From the NCBI RefSeq assembly GCF_910586915.1, contig NZ_CAJULN010000025.1:1-38345 (forward strand): 38,345 nt of DNA. The letters are read 5' to 3'. This DNA is from an uncultured Bacteroides sp. GTDB taxonomy: Bacteria; Bacteroidota; Bacteroidia; Bacteroidales; Bacteroidaceae. Of this stretch, positions 1 through 6,963 are shown piece after piece. Every line of letters starts with the position of its first letter. Within the stretch, counting starts at the first letter, position 1. The notes below the pieces were generated by a model. It made no database searches. It was not told where the DNA came from and was given only the letters and a program-made list of their open reading frames with translations. A program made the translations under genes and the position numbers.

Positions 1-41
1 TTTCACAATGTAGAAGAATGAAACCCAAAGCAACCGAATGA
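1..41 (+). CDS. possible 3' end of an upstream gene
   Basis: The frame ending in TGA at 39-41 is open back to the window edge and shares an ATGA overlap with the start codon at 38. That arrangement is typical of translational coupling in an operon. Only about 12 codons are visible, so neither the product nor the reality of the gene can be judged from this window. Confidence 0.3.
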   Translation, partial: SQCRRMKPKATE

Positions 42-1186
42 AACTGAAAAGAACCATCGTCACGGCAGCTATTCTAATGGCTGCCGTTTGTCTGCCGGCA
101 CAAAACAGGAGTGCCGGTATCAACCTCTCCGTTTGGAAAGGTATCTGCACGCAACCGCACGACAGCACACAGACCACTTACGTGAACATCGGACTGCTGT
201 CTACGCTCAACCGGCTGAACGGTGTAGGAGTGAATGTATTGGGAAGCGTCGTCCACGGTGATATGAACGGCCTCCAGCTCACAGGACTGGCAAACTTGGC
301 GGGAGGAGCCATGCGGGGTGTCCAGATAGCGGGCATCAGCAACATCAGTGGCGACAACACAAGGGGGCTTTCCACAGCCGGACTGGTAAACATCAGTGGC
401 GACGGGACAAAGGGGATAATCATCGCCGGACTTACCGCCATCGGTGGCGACAACACCTCCGGAGCAATGGTAAGCGGCTTTATGAATGTGACGGGCAACA
501 GGACGTCGGGCATCCACCTCTCCGGCGTGGCGAATATCGCGGGGCAGCGTTTCAACGGGGTGATGGCGTCGGGTCTGCTGAATGTGGCGGGCGAAAACAT
601 GAACGGCCTTCAGACAGCCGGCCTCGCCAATATCACAGCCGCACAGGCAGCAGGCGCGCAAATAGCGCTATGCAACTATGCGACCAAAGTACGCGGACTT
701 CAGATTGGGCTGGTCAATTATTACAGGGAAGAGATGAAGGGCTTTCAATTGGGGCTGGTCAACGCGAACCCCGACACAAAAGTACAAATGATGGTATATG
801 GCGGCAATGCGACTCCTGCCAACATAGGCGTACGCTTCAAGAACCGGTTGTTCTATACAATTTTAGGGGCAGGCTCCATGCACCGGGGATTGAATGACAG
901 GTTTTCCGTCAGCGCGTCCTACCGTGCCGGCCTGGCTCTTCCCGTCTATAAGGGGCTTTCCATCAGTGGTGACTTGGGATACCAGCACATCGAAACCTGT
1001 GCTAACAAAGACGAGATAATCCCCAAACGCCTGTATGCATTGCAGGCACGTGCCAACTTAGAGTATCAGTTCAGCAAGAAGTTCGGTATCTTCGCGACGG
1101 GCGGCTATGGACTGACCCGCTTTTATCAGCAATCAGGCAATTACGACAAAGGGGCCATCATCGAAGCGGGCGTCGTTCTCTTCTGA
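38..1186 (+). CDS. LA_2272-type surface repeat protein, secreted
   Basis: The 382-residue protein starts with a typical signal peptide (residues 1 to about 21, ending LPAQ). Residues 62-205 form nine near-perfect 16-residue repeats of the type G-x-x-x-(S/A)-G-(L/I/V)-x-N-(I/V)-x-G, followed by three shorter units (about 206-248) that read GLQIGLVN. The rest (about 250-382) alternates aromatic and polar residues and ends in a hydrophobic residue plus F, as outer-membrane strands often do. This matches what I know as LA_2272-family surface repeat proteins, whose function is not established. A repeat solenoid followed by a small membrane or barrel-like part is inference. The start at 38 places the signal peptide directly at the N-terminus and gives ATGA coupling to a possible upstream gene. 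Confidence 0.8.
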   Translation: MKLKRTIVTAAILMAAVCLPAQNRSAGINLSVWKGICTQPHDSTQTTYVNIGLLSTLNRLNGVGVNVLGSVVHGDMNGLQLTGLANLAGGAMRGVQIAGISNISGDNTRGLSTAGLVNISGDGTKGIIIAGLTAIGGDNTSGAMVSGFMNVTGNRTSGIHLSGVANIAGQRFNGVMASGLLNVAGENMNGLQTAGLANITAAQAAGAQIALCNYATKVRGLQIGLVNYYREEMKGFQLGLVNANPDTKVQMMVYGGNATPANIGVRFKNRLFYTILGAGSMHRGLNDRFSVSASYRAGLALPVYKGLSISGDLGYQHIETCANKDEIIPKRLYALQARANLEYQFSKKFGIFATGGYGLTRFYQQSGNYDKGAIIEAGVVLF

Positions 1187-1216
1187 TGTCCACCACGGAT
1201 TCCGTGGTGGACATCA
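1184..1216. terminator. 15-bp perfect hairpin between convergent genes
   Basis: TGATGTCCACCACGG (1184-1198) pairs perfectly with 1202-1216 around the loop ATT. The left arm contains the stop codon of the repeat-protein gene, and the convergent fbp gene ends 10 nt to the right. There is no strong T-tract on either side, so this could be a bidirectional terminator or an mRNA-stabilising hairpin. Confidence 0.65.
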
Positions 1217-1225
1217 GAAGATCGT

Positions 1226-3220
1226 TTATACCTTTTCCTTTATCAGACCCGTGCGATAGGCAACCAACAACTTCTTCAAATCCTGAATCTGCGTCACAAG
1301 TTCCCTTCCTTTATCGGTATCCTTCACCATCATCCGTTGGGAGTTGAACTCCAGCACGAAGTTGGTCGACTTAATATCCAGCCCCTCTTCAATCGCTTTC
1401 TGACGCGACTGGAACGGTTCGTGTTGCACAAGCTGCATACCGTGAGAATGATAGACCAACGTATATCCCGCAATACCCGTCTCCGGCTGGTAGGCTTTGG
1501 AGAATCCTCCGTCGATAACAAACAGTTTGCCGTTCGCCTTCATCGGCTGCTCTCCCTTGATGGTCTTTACCGGCACATGGCCGTTGATGATGTGCGAATG
1601 AGGGCCCGATGCTCCGAACTCGGCCAATATCCGGTCGCAAATATCCTCCCGGTTGCGCAAGGTGTAATAGTGTCCCTTCTTCTCCTTATGCAACTCTTTA
1701 TCTTCCAAGAAGTAACGTTCGAAAGTAGCCATCTTGTCCTTGTCGAACAGAGGAGCGTCGGGACCGCACCACATATACCAGATATAATCCATTGCAAACT
1801 CCTTGTCCTCCTCCCCGTCTTCATCGAAATAAGCGGTACGAATCAACTGGTCGGCTTTGTCCAGCAGTTTGCGTCCCCAATACTCCTTGTCCCGTATGCG
1901 GATACGCTTGAAGCTGCCATCCTCGTTCAAAGGCATGGAAGCATGGTAAAGCAGGTTGGAGTTGGCCACCAAATACATTCCGCCATACGTAAACAAGCAG
2001 CGCATATGCTTCTTCAGTTTCTCGCTGTTCATAAACGAACAGTGAATCTTCTCCACCAATTCCCGCTCCTCATCCGTCAGGCGGTAAGGGTCGGCAGGGT
2101 CTACAGTCGGGAAGTTCGTGTCACGAAGCGGGTATTCCTTTCCTTCATAGACAAAGACACCCCGTTCGAAGTCAATCTTCTCCAGCAACTTACGGTTTGC
2201 CATCCCGAATTCGGGACGTCGGTCGATAATTTCTGCCTCCAATTTAAACTGGATAATGGTGATTGCTTTGTGCATCTGCGTTATCAGGCGCAAGGTCTTC
2301 TCATTGTAGTGCGCATCGGCAAAATTCATTTTCGGCATGAAGATGGCACAACTGTCGTCGGCATACGTATCCATCGCAAAGGTAGCCAACGGGAGCAGGT
2401 TGATTCCGTAGCCATCCTCCAACGTAGCTAAATTGCCATAACGCATCGACATACGGATGACGTTGGCGATGCAACTGTCGTTGCCCGACGCCGCGCCCAT
2501 CCAAAGGATATCGTGGTTGCCCCACTGGATGTCGAAGTTATGATAATTGCACAAAGTATCCATGATGATGTGCGCCCCGGGGCCACGGTCGTAGATATCG
2601 CCTACGATGTGCAGCGAGTCGATGGTCAGGCGTTGAATCAGGTTGCACATGGCAATGATGAAATCGTCCGCCCGCTTGGTCGTGATAATCGTGCTGATAA
2701 TCACGTTGATATAAGCGTGCTTGTTCGGCTCGACGGTCGACTCGTGCAGCAACTCCTGTATGATGTACGAGAATTCGGCAGGCAGCGATTTGCGAACCTT
2801 CGAACGGGTGTACTTCGACGATACATTCTGACAGACTTTCACTAATTGATTCAACGTTATCAGATACCAGTCGTCCAGGTCCTTTTCACGTGCCTTCACC
2901 AGTTGGAGCTTCTCTTCGGGATAGTAAATCAAGGTACAGATTTCTTTCTTTTCCGCTTCGCGGAGCGTATTGCCGAATATTTCATTCACTTTCCGCTTCA
3001 CCGCACCCGACGCATTCTTCAACACGTGTTGGAAGGCTTCGTACTCACCGTGTATATCCGTCAGGAAATGCTCCGTCCCTTTAGGCAAATTCATGATAGC
3101 TTCCAGATTGATGATTTCCGTACTTGCATCGGCGATGGTAGGAAAACTTCGGGAGAGCAGTTGCAGGTAACGAAGGTCACTCACAATACTTTCGGGCGTT
3201 ATATTACTTTGAGCAGTCAT
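1226..3220 (-). CDS. fbp: fructose-1,6-bisphosphatase class III
   Basis: This 664-residue cytoplasmic enzyme should hydrolyse fructose 1,6-bisphosphate to fructose 6-phosphate in gluconeogenesis. It has the metallophosphoesterase signature of the class III family: GDIYDRG at residues 207-213 and GNHD at 234-237, which are the metal-binding loops. Length and the N-terminal start (region around HFLTDIHGEYEAF) fit the Firmicutes/Bacteroidetes Fbp family of about 640-670 residues. It lies 68 nt downstream of the transporter gene on the same strand, so cotranscription is possible. The chosen ATG follows an A/T-rich leader, as is usual in Bacteroides. I saw no sign of damage. Confidence 0.95.
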   Translation of the reverse strand: MTAQSNITPESIVSDLRYLQLLSRSFPTIADASTEIINLEAIMNLPKGTEHFLTDIHGEYEAFQHVLKNASGAVKRKVNEIFGNTLREAEKKEICTLIYYPEEKLQLVKAREKDLDDWYLITLNQLVKVCQNVSSKYTRSKVRKSLPAEFSYIIQELLHESTVEPNKHAYINVIISTIITTKRADDFIIAMCNLIQRLTIDSLHIVGDIYDRGPGAHIIMDTLCNYHNFDIQWGNHDILWMGAASGNDSCIANVIRMSMRYGNLATLEDGYGINLLPLATFAMDTYADDSCAIFMPKMNFADAHYNEKTLRLITQMHKAITIIQFKLEAEIIDRRPEFGMANRKLLEKIDFERGVFVYEGKEYPLRDTNFPTVDPADPYRLTDEERELVEKIHCSFMNSEKLKKHMRCLFTYGGMYLVANSNLLYHASMPLNEDGSFKRIRIRDKEYWGRKLLDKADQLIRTAYFDEDGEEDKEFAMDYIWYMWCGPDAPLFDKDKMATFERYFLEDKELHKEKKGHYYTLRNREDICDRILAEFGASGPHSHIINGHVPVKTIKGEQPMKANGKLFVIDGGFSKAYQPETGIAGYTLVYHSHGMQLVQHEPFQSRQKAIEEGLDIKSTNFVLEFNSQRMMVKDTDKGRELVTQIQDLKKLLVAYRTGLIKEKV

Positions 3221-3288
3221 ATTGTTTTATTATTATTTACGAATTAACGATTTATTTTATTTCCCGTCTTCTTTGCCGGGCTTCACGC

Positions 3289-4953
3289 TCAGCCGAGCAG
3301 GAACATCAGCAGCACTTGCGCGATAATCACCCTCAGAAACATACACATCGGATACACTGTGGCATAAGCTACCGACGGGTTGTCGCCGGGTATGGTATCG
3401 TTGGCATAGTTCAGCGCCATCGGGTTTGCCATGCTTCCACACAACATACCGCACACCGTACCGAAGTCTATCTTCATCATCTTGAAGGCGACAAAACCTA
3501 CGATAACCGTCGGGACAATCGTCAGCCCTATTCCTAGGGCAATCCACAGCAGGCCTTCCGGACGGAACACGGTGTCGAAGAAATGCGCTCCGGCGTCCAG
3601 TCCCAGGCAGGCAAGATACATCGAAAGTCCCAGGGCGCGCAACATCAGGTTTGCGCTGCGGGTGGTATAGGTAATCATGTGTATCCGGGGTCCGAACGTT
3701 CCCAAAAGGATACCGACGATAATCGGTCCGCCCGCCAACCCCAACTTCACGGGAGTAGCCACCCCCGGAATGGAAAAAGGAACGGCGCCCAGTGCCAGCC
3801 CTAACACGATACCTATAAACACAACCACCAAATTGGGTTCTTTCAGGCTCTTGATGGCGTTTCCCAGTACTTTCTCCACATTCTGGATGGCTGCCTTCTC
3901 TCCCACCACCGTCAGGCGGTCGCCCAACTGAAGTATCAGTTCCGGTGTGGCAAGCAACTGCACTCCCGAACGGTAAACGCGGCTGATGTTTATCCCATAA
4001 TGATTTCTCAGCCGGAGTGCGCCCAACTTCTTTCCGTTCAGTTCCGGACGGGTGACAACGATGCGTTGCGAAACCAGTTCGCTGTCAATCGCATTCCAGT
4101 CGATATCCTCCTTGTTCCAGTCCGTGTTCTCCTGTTCGCCGAAAAGCACGGTCAGCGCCAGCGCATCCTTCTCGGCGGTGATTACCAGCAGGCGGTCGCC
4201 CTCTTTCAGTATCTTGTCGGAAGTGGGGATGCTGACGTGGCCGTCGCGCCACAGACGGGAGATGACAAACTTCGACTGGCTCAGATGGGCTATGTCCTTG
4301 ATGCTCCTGTTGAAGATGGCAGGATTGTGTACTTGAAACGCTGCAATATAGGTTTTGTTCGCATCGTCCTTTTCTTTTATCTCCAGGTCTTCGTGGCGAA
4401 CCAACAGTTTGCGGATGAATAAAACGGCAAGAATCACGCCGACCACTCCCATCGGATAGGCGACGGCGCATCCTAAGGCGGGCGTACTGCTTTCCAATCC
4501 CATCTGTTTGAGGGTTTGCTGTGCGGCTCCCAAAGCCGGAGTGTTTGTCGTTGCCCCGCAGAGGATACCCACCATATCGGGAAGCGACACGCCGGTGGCA
4601 TATCCCGCCACTACTGCCAGCAAGGTTCCCAAAAGCACCACACCCATCGCGAGCATATTCAGCGTCACTCCTCCTTTGCGGAAAGAGCTGAAAAAGCCGG
4701 GGCCTACCTGCAGGCCGAGCGAATAGACAAAGATGACAAGCCCGAAACTTTCCGCATAATTCAACATCTGCGAATCGACCGAAAGTCCGAAGTGTCCGGC
4801 AAGAATACCTGCAAAAAAAACAAAAGTGACTCCTAAGGAAACTCCCCAGAAATGCACTCTTCCCAATCCCAGTCCTATCGCCGAAATCAGCGAAAGCACG
4901 ACAACCGCTTGTAAGGCAGAATGTTCGATAAACAGATTATATAACCACTCCAT
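3289..4953 (-). CDS. YidE/AspT-family transporter with two RCK_C domains
   Basis: The 554-residue inner-membrane protein has the layout of the aspartate-alanine exchanger (AspT/YidE) family. Five or so membrane segments at the N-terminus (residues about 5-180) include the motif GATTNTPALGAAQQ. Two cytosolic TrkA-C/RCK_C-like domains follow in the middle (about 205-370), with phrases such as LKEGDRLLVI and LQLGDRLTVVG. A second membrane half (about 375-554) carries CGSMANPMALNYAND. Length is the same as E. coli YidE (about 553). Members with known function exchange small carboxylates or amino acids; the substrate here is unknown. RCK_C domains suggest control by a small cytosolic ligand. A good Bacteroides promoter sits just upstream. 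Confidence 0.9.
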   Translation of the reverse strand: MEWLYNLFIEHSALQAVVVLSLISAIGLGLGRVHFWGVSLGVTFVFFAGILAGHFGLSVDSQMLNYAESFGLVIFVYSLGLQVGPGFFSSFRKGGVTLNMLAMGVVLLGTLLAVVAGYATGVSLPDMVGILCGATTNTPALGAAQQTLKQMGLESSTPALGCAVAYPMGVVGVILAVLFIRKLLVRHEDLEIKEKDDANKTYIAAFQVHNPAIFNRSIKDIAHLSQSKFVISRLWRDGHVSIPTSDKILKEGDRLLVITAEKDALALTVLFGEQENTDWNKEDIDWNAIDSELVSQRIVVTRPELNGKKLGALRLRNHYGINISRVYRSGVQLLATPELILQLGDRLTVVGEKAAIQNVEKVLGNAIKSLKEPNLVVVFIGIVLGLALGAVPFSIPGVATPVKLGLAGGPIIVGILLGTFGPRIHMITYTTRSANLMLRALGLSMYLACLGLDAGAHFFDTVFRPEGLLWIALGIGLTIVPTVIVGFVAFKMMKIDFGTVCGMLCGSMANPMALNYANDTIPGDNPSVAYATVYPMCMFLRVIIAQVLLMFLLG

Positions 4954-4976
4954 GTATATTCAAAACTAATAGGGTG

Positions 4977-5007
4977 CAAAGATAAAAACTATTTAGTCGC
5001 ATTCAAA
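4977..5007 (-). promoter_or_regulatory. Bacteroides-type promoter for the YidE-like transporter
   Basis: On the minus strand a -33 TTTG (5004-5007) and a -7 TATCTTTG (4977-4984) are separated by exactly 19 nt, which matches the Bacteroides sigma-ABfr consensus. The start codon is about 24 nt downstream. The rest of the gap up to the tRNA promoter holds no ORF; the only other structure I see is a short hairpin (GGGAAG/CTTCCC, 5061-5075). Confidence 0.8.
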
Positions 5008-5172
5008 ACTTTTGAGCTTTCATTTCTCGCTGCATATATTATAAGGTATCGAATATTTATGGGAAGCCCCTTCCCTGCCTGCCGGGGGAAAAAAAATCAC
5101 CTGTTTAGCATTTGAAACTTAACGTATTATCTCTTTTCTTAAAAGAACATCCGAAAAAATGTTGCTGAAAGA

Positions 5173-5204
5173 TTTGCACAGTACAAAACTTCCCTTTATC
5201 TTTG
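5173..5204 (+). promoter_or_regulatory. Bacteroides-type promoter for the tRNA pair
   Basis: TTTG (5173-5176), 20 nt, then TATCTTTG (5197-5204) is a full match to the Bacteroides consensus. The tRNA-Ser gene starts 33 nt further on. Confidence 0.85.
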
Positions 5205-5237
5205 CACCGCATTTGAGAGATAATGCGGGTCTAAAAA

Positions 5238-5324
5238 GGAAGTTTGGGTGAGTGGCTGAAACCACCAGTTTGCTAAACTGACGTACTCGCAAGGGTACCG
5301 GGGGTTCGAATCCCCCAGCTTCCG
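5238..5324 (+). tRNA. tRNA-Ser (GCT)
   Basis: Class II tRNA of 87 nt with a long variable arm. The acceptor GGAAGTT (5238-5244) pairs with AGCTTCC (5317-5323), leaving G as discriminator. The anticodon loop reads TTGCTAA, giving anticodon GCT (reads AGC/AGU serine codons). The T-arm has GGGGG-TTCGAAT-CCCCC. The CCA end is not encoded. Confidence 0.95.
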
Positions 5325-5344
5325 CAAAGTCTCAAAGATTAAAG

Positions 5345-5376
5345 AAAGAGCTAAGTTTAAGGACTTAGCTCTTTTT
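5345..5376 (+). terminator. intrinsic-terminator-like hairpin between the two tRNAs
   Basis: AAAGAGCTAAGT (5345-5356) pairs with ACTTAGCTCTTT (5363-5374) around a 6-nt loop, followed by a short T run. It lies between tRNA-Ser and tRNA-Glu, and only 14 nt separate it from the second tRNA, which leaves no room for another promoter. It may work as a leaky terminator or a processing hairpin. Confidence 0.6.
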
Positions 5377-5390
5377 AAATCAACAACTCC

Positions 5391-5462
5391 GGTGGGTTCG
5401 TCTAACGGTTAGGACGTATGCCTCTCACGCATATAATACGGGTTCGATTCCCGTACCCACTA
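5391..5462 (+). tRNA. tRNA-Glu (CTC)
   Basis: Standard cloverleaf of 72 nt. The acceptor GGTGGGT pairs with ACCCACT (one G-T pair at the end). The D-arm is GTC/GAC. The anticodon stem TATGC/GCATA encloses the loop CTCTCAC with anticodon CTC (GAG codon). The T-arm is ACGGG-TTCGATT-CCCGT. CCA is not encoded. It probably depends on the promoter upstream of tRNA-Ser. Confidence 0.93.
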
Positions 5463-5466
5463 CTCC

Positions 5467-5517
5467 GAATGAAAAGGGGGAATGTAGCAAGAAACTACAT
5501 TCCCCCCTTTTTCATTC
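5467..5517. terminator. strong hairpin terminator after tRNA-Glu
   Basis: The arms 5467-5487 and 5495-5517 are almost fully complementary (about 21 bp, GAATGAAAAGGGGG...; one extra C in the right arm) around a 7-nt loop. It lies between the tRNA gene and the convergent DUF5053 gene, so it may stop transcription from both sides. Confidence 0.8.
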
Positions 5518-5529
5518 TGCCTGTTTCAT

Positions 5530-5961
5530 TTACTGCGTTATCCAAAAGGAGGTATTCTTCATGACATCCCCAAGTTCCGACAACGCAAACGACAATGTTT
5601 TAAGTTCTTCCTGAGTAAAATCGACCGGCTTTCCATTTACCACATTACCGTTTATCCGTTGATAGAGCCATTGCCGGGACTTGCCAAAATAGTGTTCAGC
5701 GATGTAGGACATTGAAGCAAAATCCAGGACTTTATCTAATATTTTCTTTCTTTCCGCAATCTTAGCCAGTTTTTTTGCTTCATCCACTGCCTGCTCCGCA
5801 CCTTTTTTAAACTCACTCAAGAACTCCTTTTTGTCAGAAGGCGATAAAGAGTTCACATATGCATTAAAACGCCTTTTGTGTTCCGACTTTGCCTGCTCCG
5901 TCTTAGCCTTTGCAAAATCATCTTTCCACTTTTTCAGTTCTTCTTTTGCATTCATACGCAT
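5530..5961 (-). CDS. DUF5053-type hypothetical protein
   Basis: A 143-residue soluble protein. Residues 1-75 are rich in K, E and A and should form a charged helical or coiled-coil region. Residues about 80-130 carry the DUF5053-type core (SYIAEHYFGKSRQWLYQRIN... VNGKPVDFT...EEL). That core resembles a helix-turn-helix unit that places a tRNA- or DNA-like ligand, but no function is established. It follows a 65-residue gene by 36 nt and shares its promoter. Such genes are typically accessory and vary between Bacteroides strains. Two start codons are possible (5961 and 5955); the longer is given. Confidence 0.75.
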   Translation of the reverse strand: MRMNAKEELKKWKDDFAKAKTEQAKSEHKRRFNAYVNSLSPSDKKEFLSEFKKGAEQAVDEAKKLAKIAERKKILDKVLDFASMSYIAEHYFGKSRQWLYQRINGNVVNGKPVDFTQEELKTLSFALSELGDVMKNTSFWITQ

Positions 5962-5997
5962 TTGCTTTTATAAATTGAAAAGGAAGCGGCAGCCCCC

Positions 5998-6195
5998 TTA
6001 CGGGGGACTACCTTTTTCCTTCAGCTTGCTTTTGGCCTCAATCAAATCGTCTAACGCATCATTGATTCCTCCTTCAAGCTCTTCGTCCGAAATCCATTCG
6101 GTTTCCCGTATGGCATCCCAGTTGAGGGAAAAGAAACTGAGGTCTTGCTCCGCAGCTTCAATCCGAGCTTTTAGCTCTTCATTGTCATTACACAT
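5998..6195 (-). CDS. small acidic hypothetical protein
   Basis: A 65-residue, strongly acidic, probably helical protein (MCNDNEELKARIEAAEQD...), with no signal peptide or membrane segment. I do not recognise a family. It is first in a two-gene unit with the DUF5053 gene, behind a promoter, and its start codon lies about 25 nt downstream of the -7 box. The co-occurrence with DUF5053 suggests joint function; this is inference. Confidence 0.65.
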   Translation of the reverse strand: MCNDNEELKARIEAAEQDLSFFSLNWDAIRETEWISDEELEGGINDALDDLIEAKSKLKEKGSPP

Positions 6196-6220
6196 TGTGC
6201 ACTTTGTCTTAATGACAAGG

Positions 6221-6252
6221 CAAATATAATAACCATTTGGTAATTACGCAAG
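6221..6252 (-). promoter_or_regulatory. promoter for the DUF5053 unit
   Basis: Minus-strand TATATTTG (6221-6228) with CTTG (6249-6252) 20 nt upstream, one base off the TTTG consensus. Just downstream, TTGTC-ATTAA-GACAA (about 6205-6219) is a small inverted repeat that could serve as an operator. Confidence 0.65.
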
Positions 6253-6303
6253 TATTCACAGATGTATTTCAATGCAATATGAAAAAATACCAACCGTTTT
6301 TAG

Positions 6304-6311
6304 TACATTTG
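6304..6311 (+). promoter_or_regulatory. -7 box upstream of the Crp/Fnr gene
   Basis: TACATTTG fits TAnnTTTG and lies 22 nt before the ATG. No clear TTTG stands at the -33 position, so the promoter may be weak or activated by a regulator. Confidence 0.5.
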
Positions 6312-6333
6312 CGCGCATCAAGCAAGAAAAGTC

Positions 6334-6918
6334 ATGGATACACTACTGAGAGATACCGTAAATGCCGTTGTCAACTCCCGTTTTCCGGAGATGAGCATCG
6401 CCGGGAGGCGGCAGATAGAAAGCCTGCTGATTCGTGAGGAATTTCCCAAAGGTGCCGTCGCGCTGCGCGAAGGAGAGATAGCCCGCGAACTCGTGTTCGT
6501 GGGGAAAGGGATGCTCCGGCAGTACTACTACAAGAACGGGAAAGACGTCACCGAGCACTTCTCCTACGAGGGTTGCATCATCATGTGCATCGAGAGCTAT
6601 CTGCGGCAAGTGCCCACGCAGCTTATCGTAGAGACGCTGGAGCCCAGCATCATCTACCTCTTCCCGCGCGACAGGATGCAGGAATTGGCGAGAGAGAATT
6701 GGGAAATCAACCTGTTTTACCAGAAGATATTGGAATACTCCCTCATCGTGTCGCAGAAGAAAGCAGACTCCTGGCGGTTCGAATCGGCGCGCGAACGCTA
6801 CAACCGCCTGCTTGAGACACATCCCGAAATCATCAGGCGGGCCCCTTTGGCACACATCGCCTCCTACCTGCTGATGACGCCCGAGACACTCAGCCGCGTG
6901 CGCTCCGGCGTCCTGTAA
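6334..6918 (+). CDS. Crp/Fnr-family transcriptional regulator
   Basis: A 194-residue protein with a cyclic-nucleotide-binding fold (residues about 25-115: FPKGAVALREGE..., LVFVGKGMLRQYYYKNGKD) followed by a dimer helix and a short C-terminal helix-turn-helix (IASYLLMTPETLSRVR, about 172-190). It lacks the C-terminal wing of E. coli CRP, but that is normal for Bacteroidetes members of about 190 residues. The glycine and arginine residues that bind cAMP in CRP are not evident, so the ligand is probably something else or absent. It precedes tex by 45 nt, but joint regulation is uncertain. It is divergent from the DUF5053 unit. Confidence 0.85.
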   Translation: MDTLLRDTVNAVVNSRFPEMSIAGRRQIESLLIREEFPKGAVALREGEIARELVFVGKGMLRQYYYKNGKDVTEHFSYEGCIIMCIESYLRQVPTQLIVETLEPSIIYLFPRDRMQELARENWEINLFYQKILEYSLIVSQKKADSWRFESARERYNRLLETHPEIIRRAPLAHIASYLLMTPETLSRVRSGVL

Positions 6919-6963
6919 CAGAGTTATATTTTTTGCCACTCATTCATACCTAAAGAACTTTTT

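Noticed and set aside
178..661. Long antisense frames opposite the 16-residue repeats
   Set aside because: They mirror the DNA repeat and have no independent signals.
5238..5530. Integration site at the tRNA genes
   Set aside because: I found no integrase and no second copy of a tRNA 3' end in the window.
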